From Thiobacillus sp. (GTDB lineage Bacteria; Pseudomonadota; Gammaproteobacteria; Burkholderiales; Thiobacillaceae), in the NCBI RefSeq assembly GCF_024708915.1, contig NZ_JANJXQ010000037.1:1-14209 (forward strand): DNA of 14,209 nucleotides, in the 5' to 3' direction. Below, in pieces: positions 1-10,023 of this stretch. Position 1 is the first letter of the stretch, and the number at the start of each line of letters is the position of its first letter. A program made the translations under genes and the position numbers. A model generated the notes under the pieces. That model saw nothing but the letters and a program-made list of their open reading frames with translations, did not search any database and was not told the DNA's origin.

Positions 1-296
1 GCATACGAGGTCGCCACGTTTTACAACATGTACGACACCCAGCCGGTGGGGCGCCACAAGATCACCGTGTGCACCAATCTGCCGTGCGCGCTGATGGGGG
101 CGAACGAGATTGCCGAGCATCTCAGGCAGAAGCTCGGCATCGGCTTTGGCGAAACCACCGAGGACGGCCGCTTCACCCTGAAAGAGGGCGAATGCATGGG
201 GGCGTGCGGCGATGCGCCGATGTGCCTGCACAATAACCATGCGATGCACACGCACCTGACTCCCGAGAAGATCGACGAGTTGCTGGACAAGCTGAA

Positions 297-300
<4 letters not shown>
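1..300 (+). CDS. nuoE: NADH-quinone oxidoreductase subunit E (NuoE), 5'-truncated by the window
   Basis: The reading frame is open from base 1 and ends at TGA 298-300, giving the last 99 residues of the roughly 160-residue 24-kDa subunit. NuoE is a thioredoxin-fold protein of the peripheral arm that binds the [2Fe-2S] cluster N1a beside the FMN site of NuoF. All four ligands are visible in the fragment: C24 and C29 (C-x4-C, in VCTNLPC) and C65 and C69 (C-x3-C, in [10 protein letters not shown]). The 36-residue spacing between the pairs is as in E. coli. The fragment opens with the family sequence EVATFYNMY, which lies before the first cysteine pair, so the true start is upstream of the window. 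The ATG at 28 is internal and is not the start. The stop overlaps the nuoF start as ATGA (297-300), which indicates translational coupling. The identification is secure. Confidence 0.96.
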
Positions 301-1586
<1,286 letters not shown>

Positions 1587-1603
1587 GCGGAATAATCAAG
1601 GCT

Positions 1604-3958
1604 ATGGCTACGCTCAATATCGAAATTGACGGACGCGCGCTGCAGGTCGAAAGCGGCGATACCATCATGGATGCGGCGAATCAGGCCGGCATCGCGATTC
1701 CGCATTTCTGTTATCACAAGAAGCTCTCGATCGCCGCCAACTGCCGCATGTGCCTGGTCCAGGTGGAGAAGGCGCCGAAGCCGCTGCCGGCCTGCGCCAC
1801 GCCGGTGACCGACGGAATGAAAGTGCACACGCGCTCGGAATACGCGATCGATGCGCAAAAAAGCGTGATGGAGTTCCTGCTGATCAACCATCCGCTCGAC
1901 TGCCCGATCTGCGACCAGGGCGGCGAATGTACCCTGCAGGATCTGGCGGTCGGCTACGGCGGGTCGTCGTCGCGCTACCAGGAAATCAAGCGCGTGGTGC
2001 GCGAGAAGAATCTCGGCCCCCTCATCGCCACCGACATGACGCGCTGCATCCACTGCAGCCGCTGCGTGCGCTTCGGCCAGGAAATCGCCGGCGTGATGGA
2101 ACTCGGCATGCCGGGGCGCGGCGAGCATGTCGAAGTGATGCCGTTTCTCGAAAACCAGGTGGTATCCGAACTGTCGGGCAACGTCATCGACCTGTGCCCG
2201 GTCGGTGCGCTGACCAGCAAACCCTTCCGCTACACCGCCCGCAGCTGGGAGCTGTCGCGCCGTGCCTCGATCAGCCCGCACGACAGCCTGGGTTCCAATC
2301 TCGAAGTCCACGTCAAGGACAACAAGGTGATGCGGGTGCTGCCGCGCGAGAACGAAGACGTCAACGAATGCTGGCTGGCCGACCGCGACCGTTTTTCCTA
2401 TGAAGGCCTCAATACGCCCGAGCGTCTGCCCCAGCCGATGGTCAAGCAGGGCGGGCAATGGGTGGAAACCACCTGGCAGGCCGCGCTGGAATTCGTCGCG
2501 GACAAACTGAAAGCGATCCCGGCCGGGCAGATCGGCGCGCTGTCGACGCCGTACCGTCCGGCGGAAGAGCTTTTCCTGCTGCAGAAGCTGATGCGCGGCC
2601 TCGGCAGCGGCAACGTCGATCATCGTCTGCGGCAGTCGGATTTCTCGCTCGACGACAAGGCGCACGGCGGCTTCTGGCTGGGCATGCCGGTGACCTACAT
2701 GTCGCGTCTCGACCGCATGCTGGTGGTGGGCTCCAACCTGCGCAAGGATCATCCCTTGATGGCGCATCGCATCCGTGAGTCGGTTCGTTGGCATGGTCAG
2801 CTCAATATGATCAACGCGCACGAGGACGAATTTCTCGGCAAGGTGCACGCCAAGCGCATCGTCGCGCCGTCGCAGCTTGCTACGGCGCTGGCGGGCGTGT
2901 GCCGTGCCCTGGCAGAGCTGAAGGCACTGCCGGTTCCGGACATCGCAGCCCATGGCGTGGCCGACGACACCGCGCGCAAGATGGCCGACAGTCTGTCGGG
3001 CGGCGAAACCCGCGCCGTGTTCCTCGGCAACATGGCACAGCATCATCCCGGCTATTCGCAGATTCATGCGCTGGCACAAGAAGTATCCCGACTCGCGGGT
3101 GCCAGTTTCGGCGTGCTGGGCGAAGCGGCCAATAGTGTCGGCGCAGTGGCGGTCGGCGCGATTCCGGGGTGCGGCGCACTGGGTCAGCCTGCCGTCAAAG
3201 GCTTGAATGCCCAGCAGATGCTGGCCCAGCCGTTGCGTGCCTATCTGCTGCTGGGCGTGGAAGCCGAGCTCGATACCCACGACCCGGTATCCGCGATGGC
3301 CAGCATCGATGCGGCGGAATTCGTCGTGGTGATGTCGCCCTACAAGGGCAAATCGCTCGACTACGCCGACGTGCTGCTGCCGATTGCACCGTGGACCGAG
3401 ACCTCGGGAACCTTCGTCAACACCGAAGGAAGGATTCAGAGCTTCAGTGCGGTGGTGAAGCCGCTCGGCGAAACGCGCCCGGCGTGGAAGGTGCTGCGTG
3501 TGCTGGGTAACCTCTTGGGGCTGGCCGGCTTCGACCACAACGATTCGAAAGATGTGCTGCGCGACGCGCTGGGCGAAACGCCCACGGGCTCGGTGCAGGC
3601 TTTCCTCAACAATGAAGTCAGCGGTGTGGCGGTAGCGCCGTCGCCGCTTGGCGGCGGGCTGGAACGTGTTGCCGAGGTGCCGATTTATCAAACCGACGCC
3701 GTGGTGCGCCGCTCGCCATCGCTGCAGATGACGCTGGATGCGGCCCTGCCGGTGGCGCGCATGCATAGCCGCCTGATCGCCAGGCTGGGGCTGGAAGAAA
3801 ACGGCCGCGTCTCGGTGCGCCAGACCGCAAGTGCGCTGACCCTGAAAGTGCAGCGCGACGACCTGTTGCCCGATACCTGCGTGCGTATTCCCAGCGGCCA
3901 TCCGCTGACGGCGGGGCTCGGGCCGATGTTCGGTCCGATCACGGCGGAGCCGGTCTGA
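1604..3958 (+). CDS. nuoG: NADH-quinone oxidoreductase subunit G (NuoG)
   Basis: This 784-residue protein is the largest subunit of the peripheral arm and carries the iron-sulfur chain between NuoF and NuoI. The N-terminal ferredoxin domain holds [2Fe-2S] N1b ligands C36, C47, C50 and C64. N5 is bound by H96, C100, C103 and C109 ([14 protein letters not shown]). N4 is bound by C148, C151, C154 and C198 (CIHCSRC, then DLCPVGAL). From about residue 217 a molybdopterin-oxidoreductase-like domain follows, which is structural in complex I. The CxxCxxxC set for cluster N7 is absent: only C256 occurs in residues 217-270. The frame is open far upstream, but that part overlaps nuoF. The ATG at 1604 gives the canonical N-terminus [10 protein letters not shown], with AAGG at 1598-1601 just before it. 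The TGA overlaps the nuoH ATG by one base. Confidence 0.97.
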   Translation: MATLNIEIDGRALQVESGDTIMDAANQAGIAIPHFCYHKKLSIAANCRMCLVQVEKAPKPLPACATPVTDGMKVHTRSEYAIDAQKSVMEFLLINHPLDCPICDQGGECTLQDLAVGYGGSSSRYQEIKRVVREKNLGPLIATDMTRCIHCSRCVRFGQEIAGVMELGMPGRGEHVEVMPFLENQVVSELSGNVIDLCPVGALTSKPFRYTARSWELSRRASISPHDSLGSNLEVHVKDNKVMRVLPRENEDVNECWLADRDRFSYEGLNTPERLPQPMVKQGGQWVETTWQAALEFVADKLKAIPAGQIGALSTPYRPAEELFLLQKLMRGLGSGNVDHRLRQSDFSLDDKAHGGFWLGMPVTYMSRLDRMLVVGSNLRKDHPLMAHRIRESVRWHGQLNMINAHEDEFLGKVHAKRIVAPSQLATALAGVCRALAELKALPVPDIAAHGVADDTARKMADSLSGGETRAVFLGNMAQHHPGYSQIHALAQEVSRLAGASFGVLGEAANSVGAVAVGAIPGCGALGQPAVKGLNAQQMLAQPLRAYLLLGVEAELDTHDPVSAMASIDAAEFVVVMSPYKGKSLDYADVLLPIAPWTETSGTFVNTEGRIQSFSAVVKPLGETRPAWKVLRVLGNLLGLAGFDHNDSKDVLRDALGETPTGSVQAFLNNEVSGVAVAPSPLGGGLERVAEVPIYQTDAVVRRSPSLQMTLDAALPVARMHSRLIARLGLEENGRVSVRQTASALTLKVQRDDLLPDTCVRIPSGHPLTAGLGPMFGPITAEPV

Positions 3959-4989
3959 TGGAGGCCGGACTGATGGAGAGCGTGGGCGTGGACTGGGCCG
4001 CCATTCAAACCGTCGCCTGGACGCTGGTCAAGATTCTGGCGCTGGTGGTGCCGCTGATGCTGGGCGTGGCCTACCTCACCTACGCGGAAAGAAAAATCAT
4101 CGGCTGGATGCAGGTGCGCATCGGCCCCAACCGCGTCGGTTTCCAGGGACTGCTGCAGCCGATTGCCGATGCGGTGAAACTGCTGATGAAGGAAATCATC
4201 ATTCCTTCCGGCGCCAGCCGGGGATTGTTCATCCTCGGCCCGATTCTCGTCATCGCGCCGGCGCTGGCGGCGTGGGCAGTGATCCCGTTCACCGATACGC
4301 TGGTGCTCGCCAACATCAACGCCGGCCTGCTGTATGTGATGGCGATCACCTCGATGGGCGTCTACGGCGTCATCATTGCGGGCTGGGCGTCCAATTCCAA
4401 ATACGCCTTCCTCGGCGCGATGCGATCGGCAGCGCAGATCATATCGTATGAAATCGCCATGGGCTTCGCACTGGTGGGCGTGCTGATGGCGGCGCAGTCG
4501 CTTAATCTTGTCGACATCGTGCAGGGCCAGTCGGGCGGGCTGCATCAGTGGTATATCTGGCCGTTGTTTCCCCTGTTCGTCGTCTATCTGATTGCCGGCG
4601 TCGCCGAGACCAATCGCGCGCCGTTCGACGTCGCCGAAGGCGAATCCGAAATCGTCGCCGGCTTCCACGTCGAATATTCCGGCATGGCGTTCGCGGTGTT
4701 CTTCCTCGCCGAATACGCCAACATGATCCTGATCTCGGCGCTCACCACGCTGATGTTCCTCGGCGGCTGGCTCTCCCCGGTGACCTTCCTGCCCGACGGC
4801 ATCGTCTGGTGGCTGCTGAAAACCGGCTTCGTGCTGTTCCTGTTCCTGTGGTTCCGCGCCACGTTCCCGCGTTATCGCTACGACCAGATCATGCGTCTGG
4901 GCTGGAAAGTGTTCATTCCCATCACCCTCGTCTGGATCGTCGTCGTCGGCGGCATGATGCAGACACCGTATGGTTATCTCTTCCATTGA
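3958..4989 (+). CDS. nuoH: NADH-quinone oxidoreductase subunit H (NuoH)
   Basis: This 343-residue integral membrane subunit joins the membrane arm to the peripheral arm and forms part of the quinone chamber. Diagnostic cytoplasmic-loop motifs are [20 protein letters not shown] (residues 42-61) and [19 protein letters not shown] (217-235). Eight or so hydrophobic helices can be drawn, the first at about residues 17-41. Two starts are plausible. ATG 3958 overlaps the nuoG stop (TGATG) and has GGAG at 3946-3949 with 8-nt spacing. ATG 3973 would give 338 residues and has GGAGG at 3960-3964, also with 8-nt spacing. I keep the first because of the coupling. Both begin ahead of the conserved VAWTLVKI helix, so function is unaffected by the choice. 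Confidence 0.97.
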   Translation: MEAGLMESVGVDWAAIQTVAWTLVKILALVVPLMLGVAYLTYAERKIIGWMQVRIGPNRVGFQGLLQPIADAVKLLMKEIIIPSGASRGLFILGPILVIAPALAAWAVIPFTDTLVLANINAGLLYVMAITSMGVYGVIIAGWASNSKYAFLGAMRSAAQIISYEIAMGFALVGVLMAAQSLNLVDIVQGQSGGLHQWYIWPLFPLFVVYLIAGVAETNRAPFDVAEGESEIVAGFHVEYSGMAFAVFFLAEYANMILISALTTLMFLGGWLSPVTFLPDGIVWWLLKTGFVLFLFLWFRATFPRYRYDQIMRLGWKVFIPITLVWIVVVGGMMQTPYGYLFH

Positions 4990-4996
4990 GCGCGCC

Positions 4997-5485
4997 ATGA
5001 AACGGATCACCAACTTCTTCGGCAGCCTGCTCCTGATCGAACTGCTGCGCGGCATGATGCTCACCGGGCGGCACCTGTTCGCGCGCAAGATCACGGTGCA
5101 GTTCCCCGAAGAGAAAACGCCGCAGTCGCCGCGTTTTCGCGGCCTGCATGCGCTGCGCCGCTATCCCAACGGCGAGGAGCGCTGCATTGCCTGCAAACTG
5201 TGCGAGGCGGTCTGCCCGGCGCTTGCCATCACCATCGAATCGGAACAGCGCGCCGACGGCACACGCCGCACTACGCGCTACGATATCGACCTCACCAAGT
5301 GCATCTTCTGTGGCTTCTGCGAGGAATCCTGCCCGGTCGATTCCATCGTCGAAACCCGCATTCTCGAATACCATGGCGAGAAACGCGGCGACCTCATTTA
5401 TACCAAGTCCATGCTGCTTGCCATCGGCGACCAGCATGAGGAACAGATCGCGAAAGACCGCGCGGCCGATGCGAAATTCCGCTGA
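4997..5485 (+). CDS. nuoI: NADH-quinone oxidoreductase subunit I (NuoI)
   Basis: This 162-residue protein is the 8Fe ferredoxin-like subunit that carries clusters N6a and N6b and delivers electrons toward N2 and quinone. The two ligand sets are C63, C66, C69 with C112, and C102, C105, C108 with C73, in the motifs [14 protein letters not shown] and [16 protein letters not shown]. The amphipathic N-terminal segment ([19 protein letters not shown]) that lies along the membrane surface is typical. The frame is open back to an ATG at 4970 inside nuoH, but the start at 4997 gives the standard N-terminus and the usual family length of about 162 residues. It lies 7 nt after the nuoH stop. No strong Shine-Dalgarno is visible, so translation probably depends on ribosomes leaving nuoH. 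Confidence 0.97.
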   Translation: MKRITNFFGSLLLIELLRGMMLTGRHLFARKITVQFPEEKTPQSPRFRGLHALRRYPNGEERCIACKLCEAVCPALAITIESEQRADGTRRTTRYDIDLTKCIFCGFCEESCPVDSIVETRILEYHGEKRGDLIYTKSMLLAIGDQHEEQIAKDRAADAKFR

Positions 5486-5494
5486 CCAATCGAT

Positions 5495-6124
5495 ATGACT
5501 TACACGACCGCGATCTTTTATTTTTTCGCCGCCATCCTGGTGTTTGCCGGAATGCGCGTCGTTACCGCGCGCAACCCGGTGCATGCAGCGCTGTTTCTGG
5601 TGCTGGCGTTTTTTACCGCAGCCGGGTTGTGGATGCTGCTGGAAGCCGAGTTCCTCGCCATCACCCTGGTGCTGGTCTACGTCGGTGCGGTGATGGTGCT
5701 GTTCCTGTTCGTGGTGATGATGCTCGACATCAACCTCGACAAGCTGCGCGAGGGCTTCTGGGATTACCTGCCGCTCGCCGGTTTCGTCTCGGTGCTGCTG
5801 GTGATCGAAATGGCGCTGATACTGGGCAGCCGCCATTTCGGCCTGGAGGTGATGGGCACGCCGGCGCCGCATCCCGCCGATTACAGCAATACCAAGGAAC
5901 TCGGGCGGCTGCTGTACACCGACTATGTCTATGCATTCGAGCTTGCCGCGGTGATTCTGCTGGTGGCGATCGTTGCCGCGATTGCGCTGACGCTGCGTCG
6001 CCGCAAGGACAGCAAGTACATCGATCCCGCCGCGCAGTCGAAGGTCAAGCGCAGCGACCGTCTGCGCATCGTGAAAATGGACGTGGTGAAGCGTGAGGCG
6101 TCAGGTGTGGGGGGTGAGGAGTGA
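5495..6124 (+). CDS. nuoJ: NADH-quinone oxidoreductase subunit J (NuoJ), C-terminus altered by a repeat
   Basis: This 209-residue membrane subunit belongs to the J-K segment between NuoH and the antiporter-like subunits. Five hydrophobic helices are visible. The conserved stretch is [21 protein letters not shown] (about residues 61-81), containing the helix TM3 motif whose pi-bulge shifts during coupling in complex I. A basic cytoplasmic tail follows the last helix (about residues 145-165). The final ten residues, [10 protein letters not shown], are encoded exactly by the left arm of an inverted repeat (6092-6121), and the stop lies on the first bases of the loop. The natural tail therefore probably ended near MDVVK, and the element replaced or extended it. 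nuoJ starts 9 nt after the nuoI stop. The gap to nuoK is unusually long at 85 nt. Confidence 0.96.
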   Translation: MTYTTAIFYFFAAILVFAGMRVVTARNPVHAALFLVLAFFTAAGLWMLLEAEFLAITLVLVYVGAVMVLFLFVVMMLDINLDKLREGFWDYLPLAGFVSVLLVIEMALILGSRHFGLEVMGTPAPHPADYSNTKELGRLLYTDYVYAFELAAVILLVAIVAAIALTLRRRKDSKYIDPAAQSKVKRSDRLRIVKMDVVKREASGVGGEE

Positions 6125-6190
6125 ATACCATGAATCGTCCGCTGCGCTGCGAGCCCGTTCCGCCTCACCCCTCACGCCTGACGCCTTACG
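6092..6190. repeat. 30-bp inverted repeat (REP/MITE-like hairpin) at the nuoJ-nuoK junction
   Basis: The arms are 6092-6121 and 6161-6190, separated by a 39-nt loop. The arms are complementary at 26 of 30 positions. Three of the four mismatches become G-U pairs in plus-strand RNA, so 29 of 30 positions can pair. The arms are built from GTGAGG/GGCGTCAGG-type words. The left arm is coding (last ten codons of nuoJ). The right arm lies before the nuoK ribosome binding site. No T-tract follows, so it is not an intrinsic terminator. It is most likely a dispersed palindromic element that inserted into the operon and now forms a strong mRNA hairpin. No transposase is present. Confidence 0.85.
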
Positions 6191-6209
6191 GCAACGCTGG
6201 AGCGGCGCA

Positions 6210-6515
6210 ATGATTTCCTTGTCGCATTACCTGGTGCTGGGAGGCATTCTGTTCGCCATCAGCGTGCTGGGCATCTTCCTCAACCGCAAGAACGTCATCA
6301 TTCTGCTGATGGCGATCGAGTTGATGCTGCTGGCGGTGAACATGAACTTCATTGCGTTTTCGCATTACCTGGGCGACATCCACGGCCAGATCTTCGTCTT
6401 CTTCATCCTCACTGTCGCCGCGGCCGAATCGGCCATCGGCCTGGCGATCCTGGTGCTGCTGTTCCGCAACCTGCACACGATCAACGTCGATGACCTCGAC
6501 CAACTGAAAGGCTGA
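6210..6515 (+). CDS. nuoK: NADH-quinone oxidoreductase subunit K (NuoK)
   Basis: This 101-residue three-helix membrane subunit is the smallest antiporter-related (MrpC-like) part of complex I. The two helix glutamates known to matter for proton transfer are present as E37 ([16 protein letters not shown]) and E73 ([12 protein letters not shown]), equivalent to E36 and E72 of E. coli. The frame is open upstream to 6093, which would give 140 residues, but that part crosses the repeat hairpin and does not look like NuoK. The ATG at 6210 gives the family's usual length and has GGAG at 6199-6202 with 7-nt spacing, one of the clearer ribosome binding sites in the operon. That suits a gene separated from nuoJ by a hairpin. 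nuoL starts 4 nt after the stop. Confidence 0.96.
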   Translation: MISLSHYLVLGGILFAISVLGIFLNRKNVIILLMAIELMLLAVNMNFIAFSHYLGDIHGQIFVFFILTVAAAESAIGLAILVLLFRNLHTINVDDLDQLKG

Positions 6516-6519
6516 TCGG

Positions 6520-8517
6520 ATGGACATGCAGACGCTCTACCTGATCGTGCCGCTGGCGCCGCTGTTCGGCGCGATCGTCGCCGGCCTGTTCGGCAAATGG
6601 GTCGGCCGCACCGGTGCCCATGTCGTCACCATTGCCGGCGTTACGGTGTCGCTGATCGCCTCGGTGCTGGTGTTTCAGGACGTGCTTGCCGGGCACACCT
6701 TCAACGGCACGGTCTACACCTGGATGGTGCTGGGCGACCTGCGCTTCGAGGTCGGCTTCCTGATCGATTCGCTCACCGCGCTGATGATGCTGGTCGTCAC
6801 CTTCGTCTCGCTGATGGTGCATATCTACACCATCGGCTACATGCACGACGATCCGGGCTACCAGCGCTTCTTCAGCTACATTTCGCTGTTCACCTTCTCG
6901 ATGCTGATGCTGGTGATGAGCAACAACTTCCTGCAGCTGTTCTTCGGCTGGGAAGCGGTCGGCCTGGTGTCCTATCTGCTGATCGGCTTCTGGTACACCA
7001 AGGAAACGGCGATCTACGCCAACCTCAAGGCCTTCCTGGTCAACCGCGTCGGCGACTTCGGCTTCATCCTCGGCATCGGCCTGGTGCTGGCGCATTTCGG
7101 TTCGCTCGACTACGCCACGGTGTTCGCCAAAGCGCCGTCGCTGGCCAACGAAACCATCGCGATCTGGTTCGACACGCCGTGGAGCCTGATGACGGTGATC
7201 GGCATCCTGCTGTTCATCGGCGCGATGGGCAAGTCGGCGCAGTTTCCGCTGCACGTCTGGCTGCCCGACTCGATGGAAGGTCCGACGCCGATTTCCGCGC
7301 TGATCCACGCCGCGACCATGGTGACCGCCGGCATCTTCATGGTCGCGCGCATGTCGCCGCTGTACGAACTGTCCGACGTGGCGCTTTCCTTCATCATGGT
7401 GATCGGCGCCATCACTGCGCTGTTCATGGGCTTGCTCGGCATCGTGCAGAACGACATCAAGCGCGTGATCGCCTATTCGACGCTGTCGCAACTCGGCTAC
7501 ATGACGGTGGCGCTCGGCGCTTCGGCCTATTCGGTGGCGGTGTTCCACCTGATGACGCATGCCTTCTTCAAGGCGCTGCTGTTCCTCGCCGCCGGTTCGG
7601 TGATCATCGCCATGCACCACAATCAGGACATCCGCTACATGGGCGGCCTGAAGAAATACATGCCGATCACCTGGATCACTTCGCTGATCGGATCGCTGGC
7701 GCTGATCGGCACGCCTTTCCTGTCGGGCTTCTATTCCAAGGAAACCATCATCGAAGCGGCCAAGCTGTCGAACCTGCCGGTGGCCGGCTTTGCCTACTGG
7801 GCGGTGCTGATCGGCGTGTTCGTTACCGCCTTCTATTCCTTCCGCATGTATTTCCTGGTGTTCCACGGCAAGGAGCGTTTCCGACAGGGCCACGCCCACG
7901 GCAACGAACCCGACGCGCAGCATGCCGCGCATCATGGCGGGACGCCGCACGAAACCCCGTGGGTGATCACCGGGCCCTTGCTCGCACTGGCGCTGCCCTC
8001 GCTGGCGATCGGCTACATGACCATCGAACCGATGCTGTACGGCGACTTTTTCGGCAGTGCGATCTACGTCGCCGACCGCCACCCGGTGATGCACGAGCTC
8101 AACCAGCATTTTCATGGCGCGCTGGCGATGGGACTGCACGCAGTGGTGACGCTGCCATTCTGGCTGGCGGCGGCGGGGGTAGGGCTGGCGGCATTCTTCT
8201 ACCTCAAGCGCCCGGATATCCCGGCGGCCATTGCGCAGCGCTTCAAGTTCCTGTATCGGATGCTGCTCAACAAATACTGGTTCGACGAACTCTACAGCTG
8301 GCTGTTCGCCAAGGGTGCGCGCACGCTCGGCGGCGGGCTGTGGCGGCGCGGCGACCAGAACGTGATCGACGGTTTCTTCGTCAACGGCTCGGCGCACCTG
8401 GTCGAACGCTTCTCGCGCCTGGTCAAGGCCTTCCAGTCCGGTTACATCTATCACTACGCGTTTGCCATGCTGATCGGGGTGTTCGCCCTGGTGACCTGGT
8501 TCGCGCGGCTTAATTAA
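6520..8517 (+). CDS. nuoL: NADH-quinone oxidoreductase subunit L (NuoL)
   Basis: This 665-residue polytopic protein is the distal antiporter-like subunit and carries the long lateral helix at the C-terminus. Key residues of the proton channel are visible: E145 (FFGWEAVGLVSYLLIGFWY), K238 and H245 (GAMGKSAQFPLHVWLPDSMEGPTPISALIHAATMV, cited here in parts) and K407 (SGFYSKETIIEAA). A hydrophilic, histidine-rich loop spans residues 448-478, with histidines at 449, 458, 460, 468, 471, 472 and 477. The C-terminal end has the amphipathic region and a final anchor helix. It is longer than the 613-residue E. coli protein, which I believe is usual in betaproteobacteria. The start at 6520 lies 4 nt after nuoK, preceded by AAAGG at 6507-6511. 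An in-frame ATG two codons later (6526) cannot be excluded. Confidence 0.97.
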   Translation: MDMQTLYLIVPLAPLFGAIVAGLFGKWVGRTGAHVVTIAGVTVSLIASVLVFQDVLAGHTFNGTVYTWMVLGDLRFEVGFLIDSLTALMMLVVTFVSLMVHIYTIGYMHDDPGYQRFFSYISLFTFSMLMLVMSNNFLQLFFGWEAVGLVSYLLIGFWYTKETAIYANLKAFLVNRVGDFGFILGIGLVLAHFGSLDYATVFAKAPSLANETIAIWFDTPWSLMTVIGILLFIGAMGKSAQFPLHVWLPDSMEGPTPISALIHAATMVTAGIFMVARMSPLYELSDVALSFIMVIGAITALFMGLLGIVQNDIKRVIAYSTLSQLGYMTVALGASAYSVAVFHLMTHAFFKALLFLAAGSVIIAMHHNQDIRYMGGLKKYMPITWITSLIGSLALIGTPFLSGFYSKETIIEAAKLSNLPVAGFAYWAVLIGVFVTAFYSFRMYFLVFHGKERFRQGHAHGNEPDAQHAAHHGGTPHETPWVITGPLLALALPSLAIGYMTIEPMLYGDFFGSAIYVADRHPVMHELNQHFHGALAMGLHAVVTLPFWLAAAGVGLAAFFYLKRPDIPAAIAQRFKFLYRMLLNKYWFDELYSWLFAKGARTLGGGLWRRGDQNVIDGFFVNGSAHLVERFSRLVKAFQSGYIYHYAFAMLIGVFALVTWFARLN

Positions 8518-8529
8518 ACCAACAACGCC

Positions 8530-10014
8530 ATGTTCGGACAGTCGATACTTTCTCTCGTCATCTGGGTGCCGATTCTGGCCGGGGTGGTGGTGCTTGCCAC
8601 GGGTTCCGATCGCAACGCGCCGCTGGCGCGCTGGATCGCGCTGGCCGGTGCGCTGCTGGGACTGATCGTGGCGTTTCCGCTGGTCAGCGGATTCGACAGC
8701 GGCACCTCGGCGATGCAGTTCGTCGAAAAGCGGGAATGGATTCCCGCGATCAACGCCTTCTACCACCTCGGCGTCGACGGCATTTCGATGCCGCTGATCC
8801 TGTTGAACAGCTTCATCACGGTGCTGGTGGTTATCGCCGGCTGGCGGGTGATCGAGGACAAGGTGGCGCAGTACATGGCGGCCTTCCTCATCATGTCCGG
8901 CCTCATCAACGGTGTGTTCGCGGCGCTCGACGGCATCCTGTTCTATGTCTTCTTCGAAGGCATGCTGATCCCGCTGTATCTGATCATCGGCGTATGGGGC
9001 GGGCCGAACCGCGTGTATGCCGCGATCAAGTTCTTCCTCTACACCCTGCTCGGCTCGCTGCTGATGCTGGTGTCGTTCATCTACCTCTACTTCCAGTCGG
9101 GCGGCAGCTTCGACATCCAGACCTGGCACGACACCACGCTCGGGATGACGGCGCAGACGCTGATGTTCTTCGCCTTCCTGCTGGCGTTCGGGGTCAAGGT
9201 GCCGATGTGGCCGGTGCATACCTGGCTGCCCGACGCCCACGTCGAGGCGCCCACCGGCGGCTCGGTGGTGCTGGCAGCGATCACGCTGAAGGTCGGCGCC
9301 TACGGCTTCCTGCGCTTCATCCTGCCGATCCTGCCGGACGCCAGCCACGAGCTCGCCTGGTTCGTCATCATGCTGTCGCTGATCGCGGTCGTCTATATCG
9401 GCCTGGTCGCGCTGGTGCAGGCCGACATGAAAAAGCTCATTGCCTATTCGTCGATTGCGCACATGGGCTTCGTCACCCTCGGCTTCTTCATGTTCAACCC
9501 GCTCGGCTGGGAAGGCGGGTTGGTGCAGATGATCTCGCACGGCTTCGTGTCGGCGGCGCTGTTCCTCTGCATCGGGGTGATGTACGACCGCCTGCATTCG
9601 CGCCAGATCAAGGACTACGGCGGCCTGGCCAGCAGGATGCCGGTATTTGCCGCCTTCTTCATGCTGTTCGCCATGGCCAATGCGGGGCTGCCTGCCACCA
9701 GCGGTTTCGTCGGCGAGTTCATGGTCATCATGGCGGCCACTCAGGTCAACTTCTGGTATGCCCTCATCGCCGCCACCACGCTGATCACCGGCGCGGCCTA
9801 CACGCTGTGGATGTACAAGCGGGTGGTGTTCGGCAATGTCACCAACCCGAAGGTCGAGGCGATGCGCGACATCGATGCACGCGAAATCCTGCTGCTGGGC
9901 GTGCTCGCCGTCTGCGTATTGGGCATGGGCCTGTATCCCAAGCCTTTCACCGATGTGATGCACGTGTCGGTGATCGACCTGTTGGCGCACGTCGCCCAAA
10001 GCAAACTGCCTTAA
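8530..10014 (+). CDS. nuoM: NADH-quinone oxidoreductase subunit M (NuoM)
   Basis: This 494-residue membrane protein is the middle antiporter-like subunit of the proton-pumping arm. The channel residues of the family are present: E143 in VFFEGMLIPLYLIIGVWGG, K223 in AFGVKVPMWPVHTWLPDAH, and H230 in the same motif. The following segment VEAPTGGSVVLAAITLKVG and the central QADMKKLIAYSSIAHMGFV are standard for the proton-antiporter (Mrp-like) fold. About fourteen hydrophobic segments can be drawn. Length is normal. The ATG at 8530 is 12 nt after the nuoL stop, with no strong Shine-Dalgarno, and the TAA at 10012-10014 is 9 nt before nuoN. nuoL, nuoM and nuoN happen to lie in the same reading frame of the window. 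Confidence 0.97.
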   Translation: MFGQSILSLVIWVPILAGVVVLATGSDRNAPLARWIALAGALLGLIVAFPLVSGFDSGTSAMQFVEKREWIPAINAFYHLGVDGISMPLILLNSFITVLVVIAGWRVIEDKVAQYMAAFLIMSGLINGVFAALDGILFYVFFEGMLIPLYLIIGVWGGPNRVYAAIKFFLYTLLGSLLMLVSFIYLYFQSGGSFDIQTWHDTTLGMTAQTLMFFAFLLAFGVKVPMWPVHTWLPDAHVEAPTGGSVVLAAITLKVGAYGFLRFILPILPDASHELAWFVIMLSLIAVVYIGLVALVQADMKKLIAYSSIAHMGFVTLGFFMFNPLGWEGGLVQMISHGFVSAALFLCIGVMYDRLHSRQIKDYGGLASRMPVFAAFFMLFAMANAGLPATSGFVGEFMVIMAATQVNFWYALIAATTLITGAAYTLWMYKRVVFGNVTNPKVEAMRDIDAREILLLGVLAVCVLGMGLYPKPFTDVMHVSVIDLLAHVAQSKLP

Positions 10015-10023
10015 GGTTCCGAA

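Noticed and set aside
3688..5094. A minus-strand open frame of 468 codons opposite the nuoG end, nuoH and the nuoI start
   Set aside because: It is the shadow of NuoH membrane helices, with no recognisable domain.
6092..6190. A CRISPR-like or intrinsic terminator reading of the nuoJ/K palindrome
   Set aside because: There is only one pair of arms, with no spacer series and no T-tract, and the operon clearly continues with nuoK to nuoN.
6093..6209. A longer NuoK starting upstream, with 39 extra residues
   Set aside because: The extra part is repeat-encoded. The ATG at 6210 has a good GGAG site and gives the standard 101 residues with glutamates at the expected positions.
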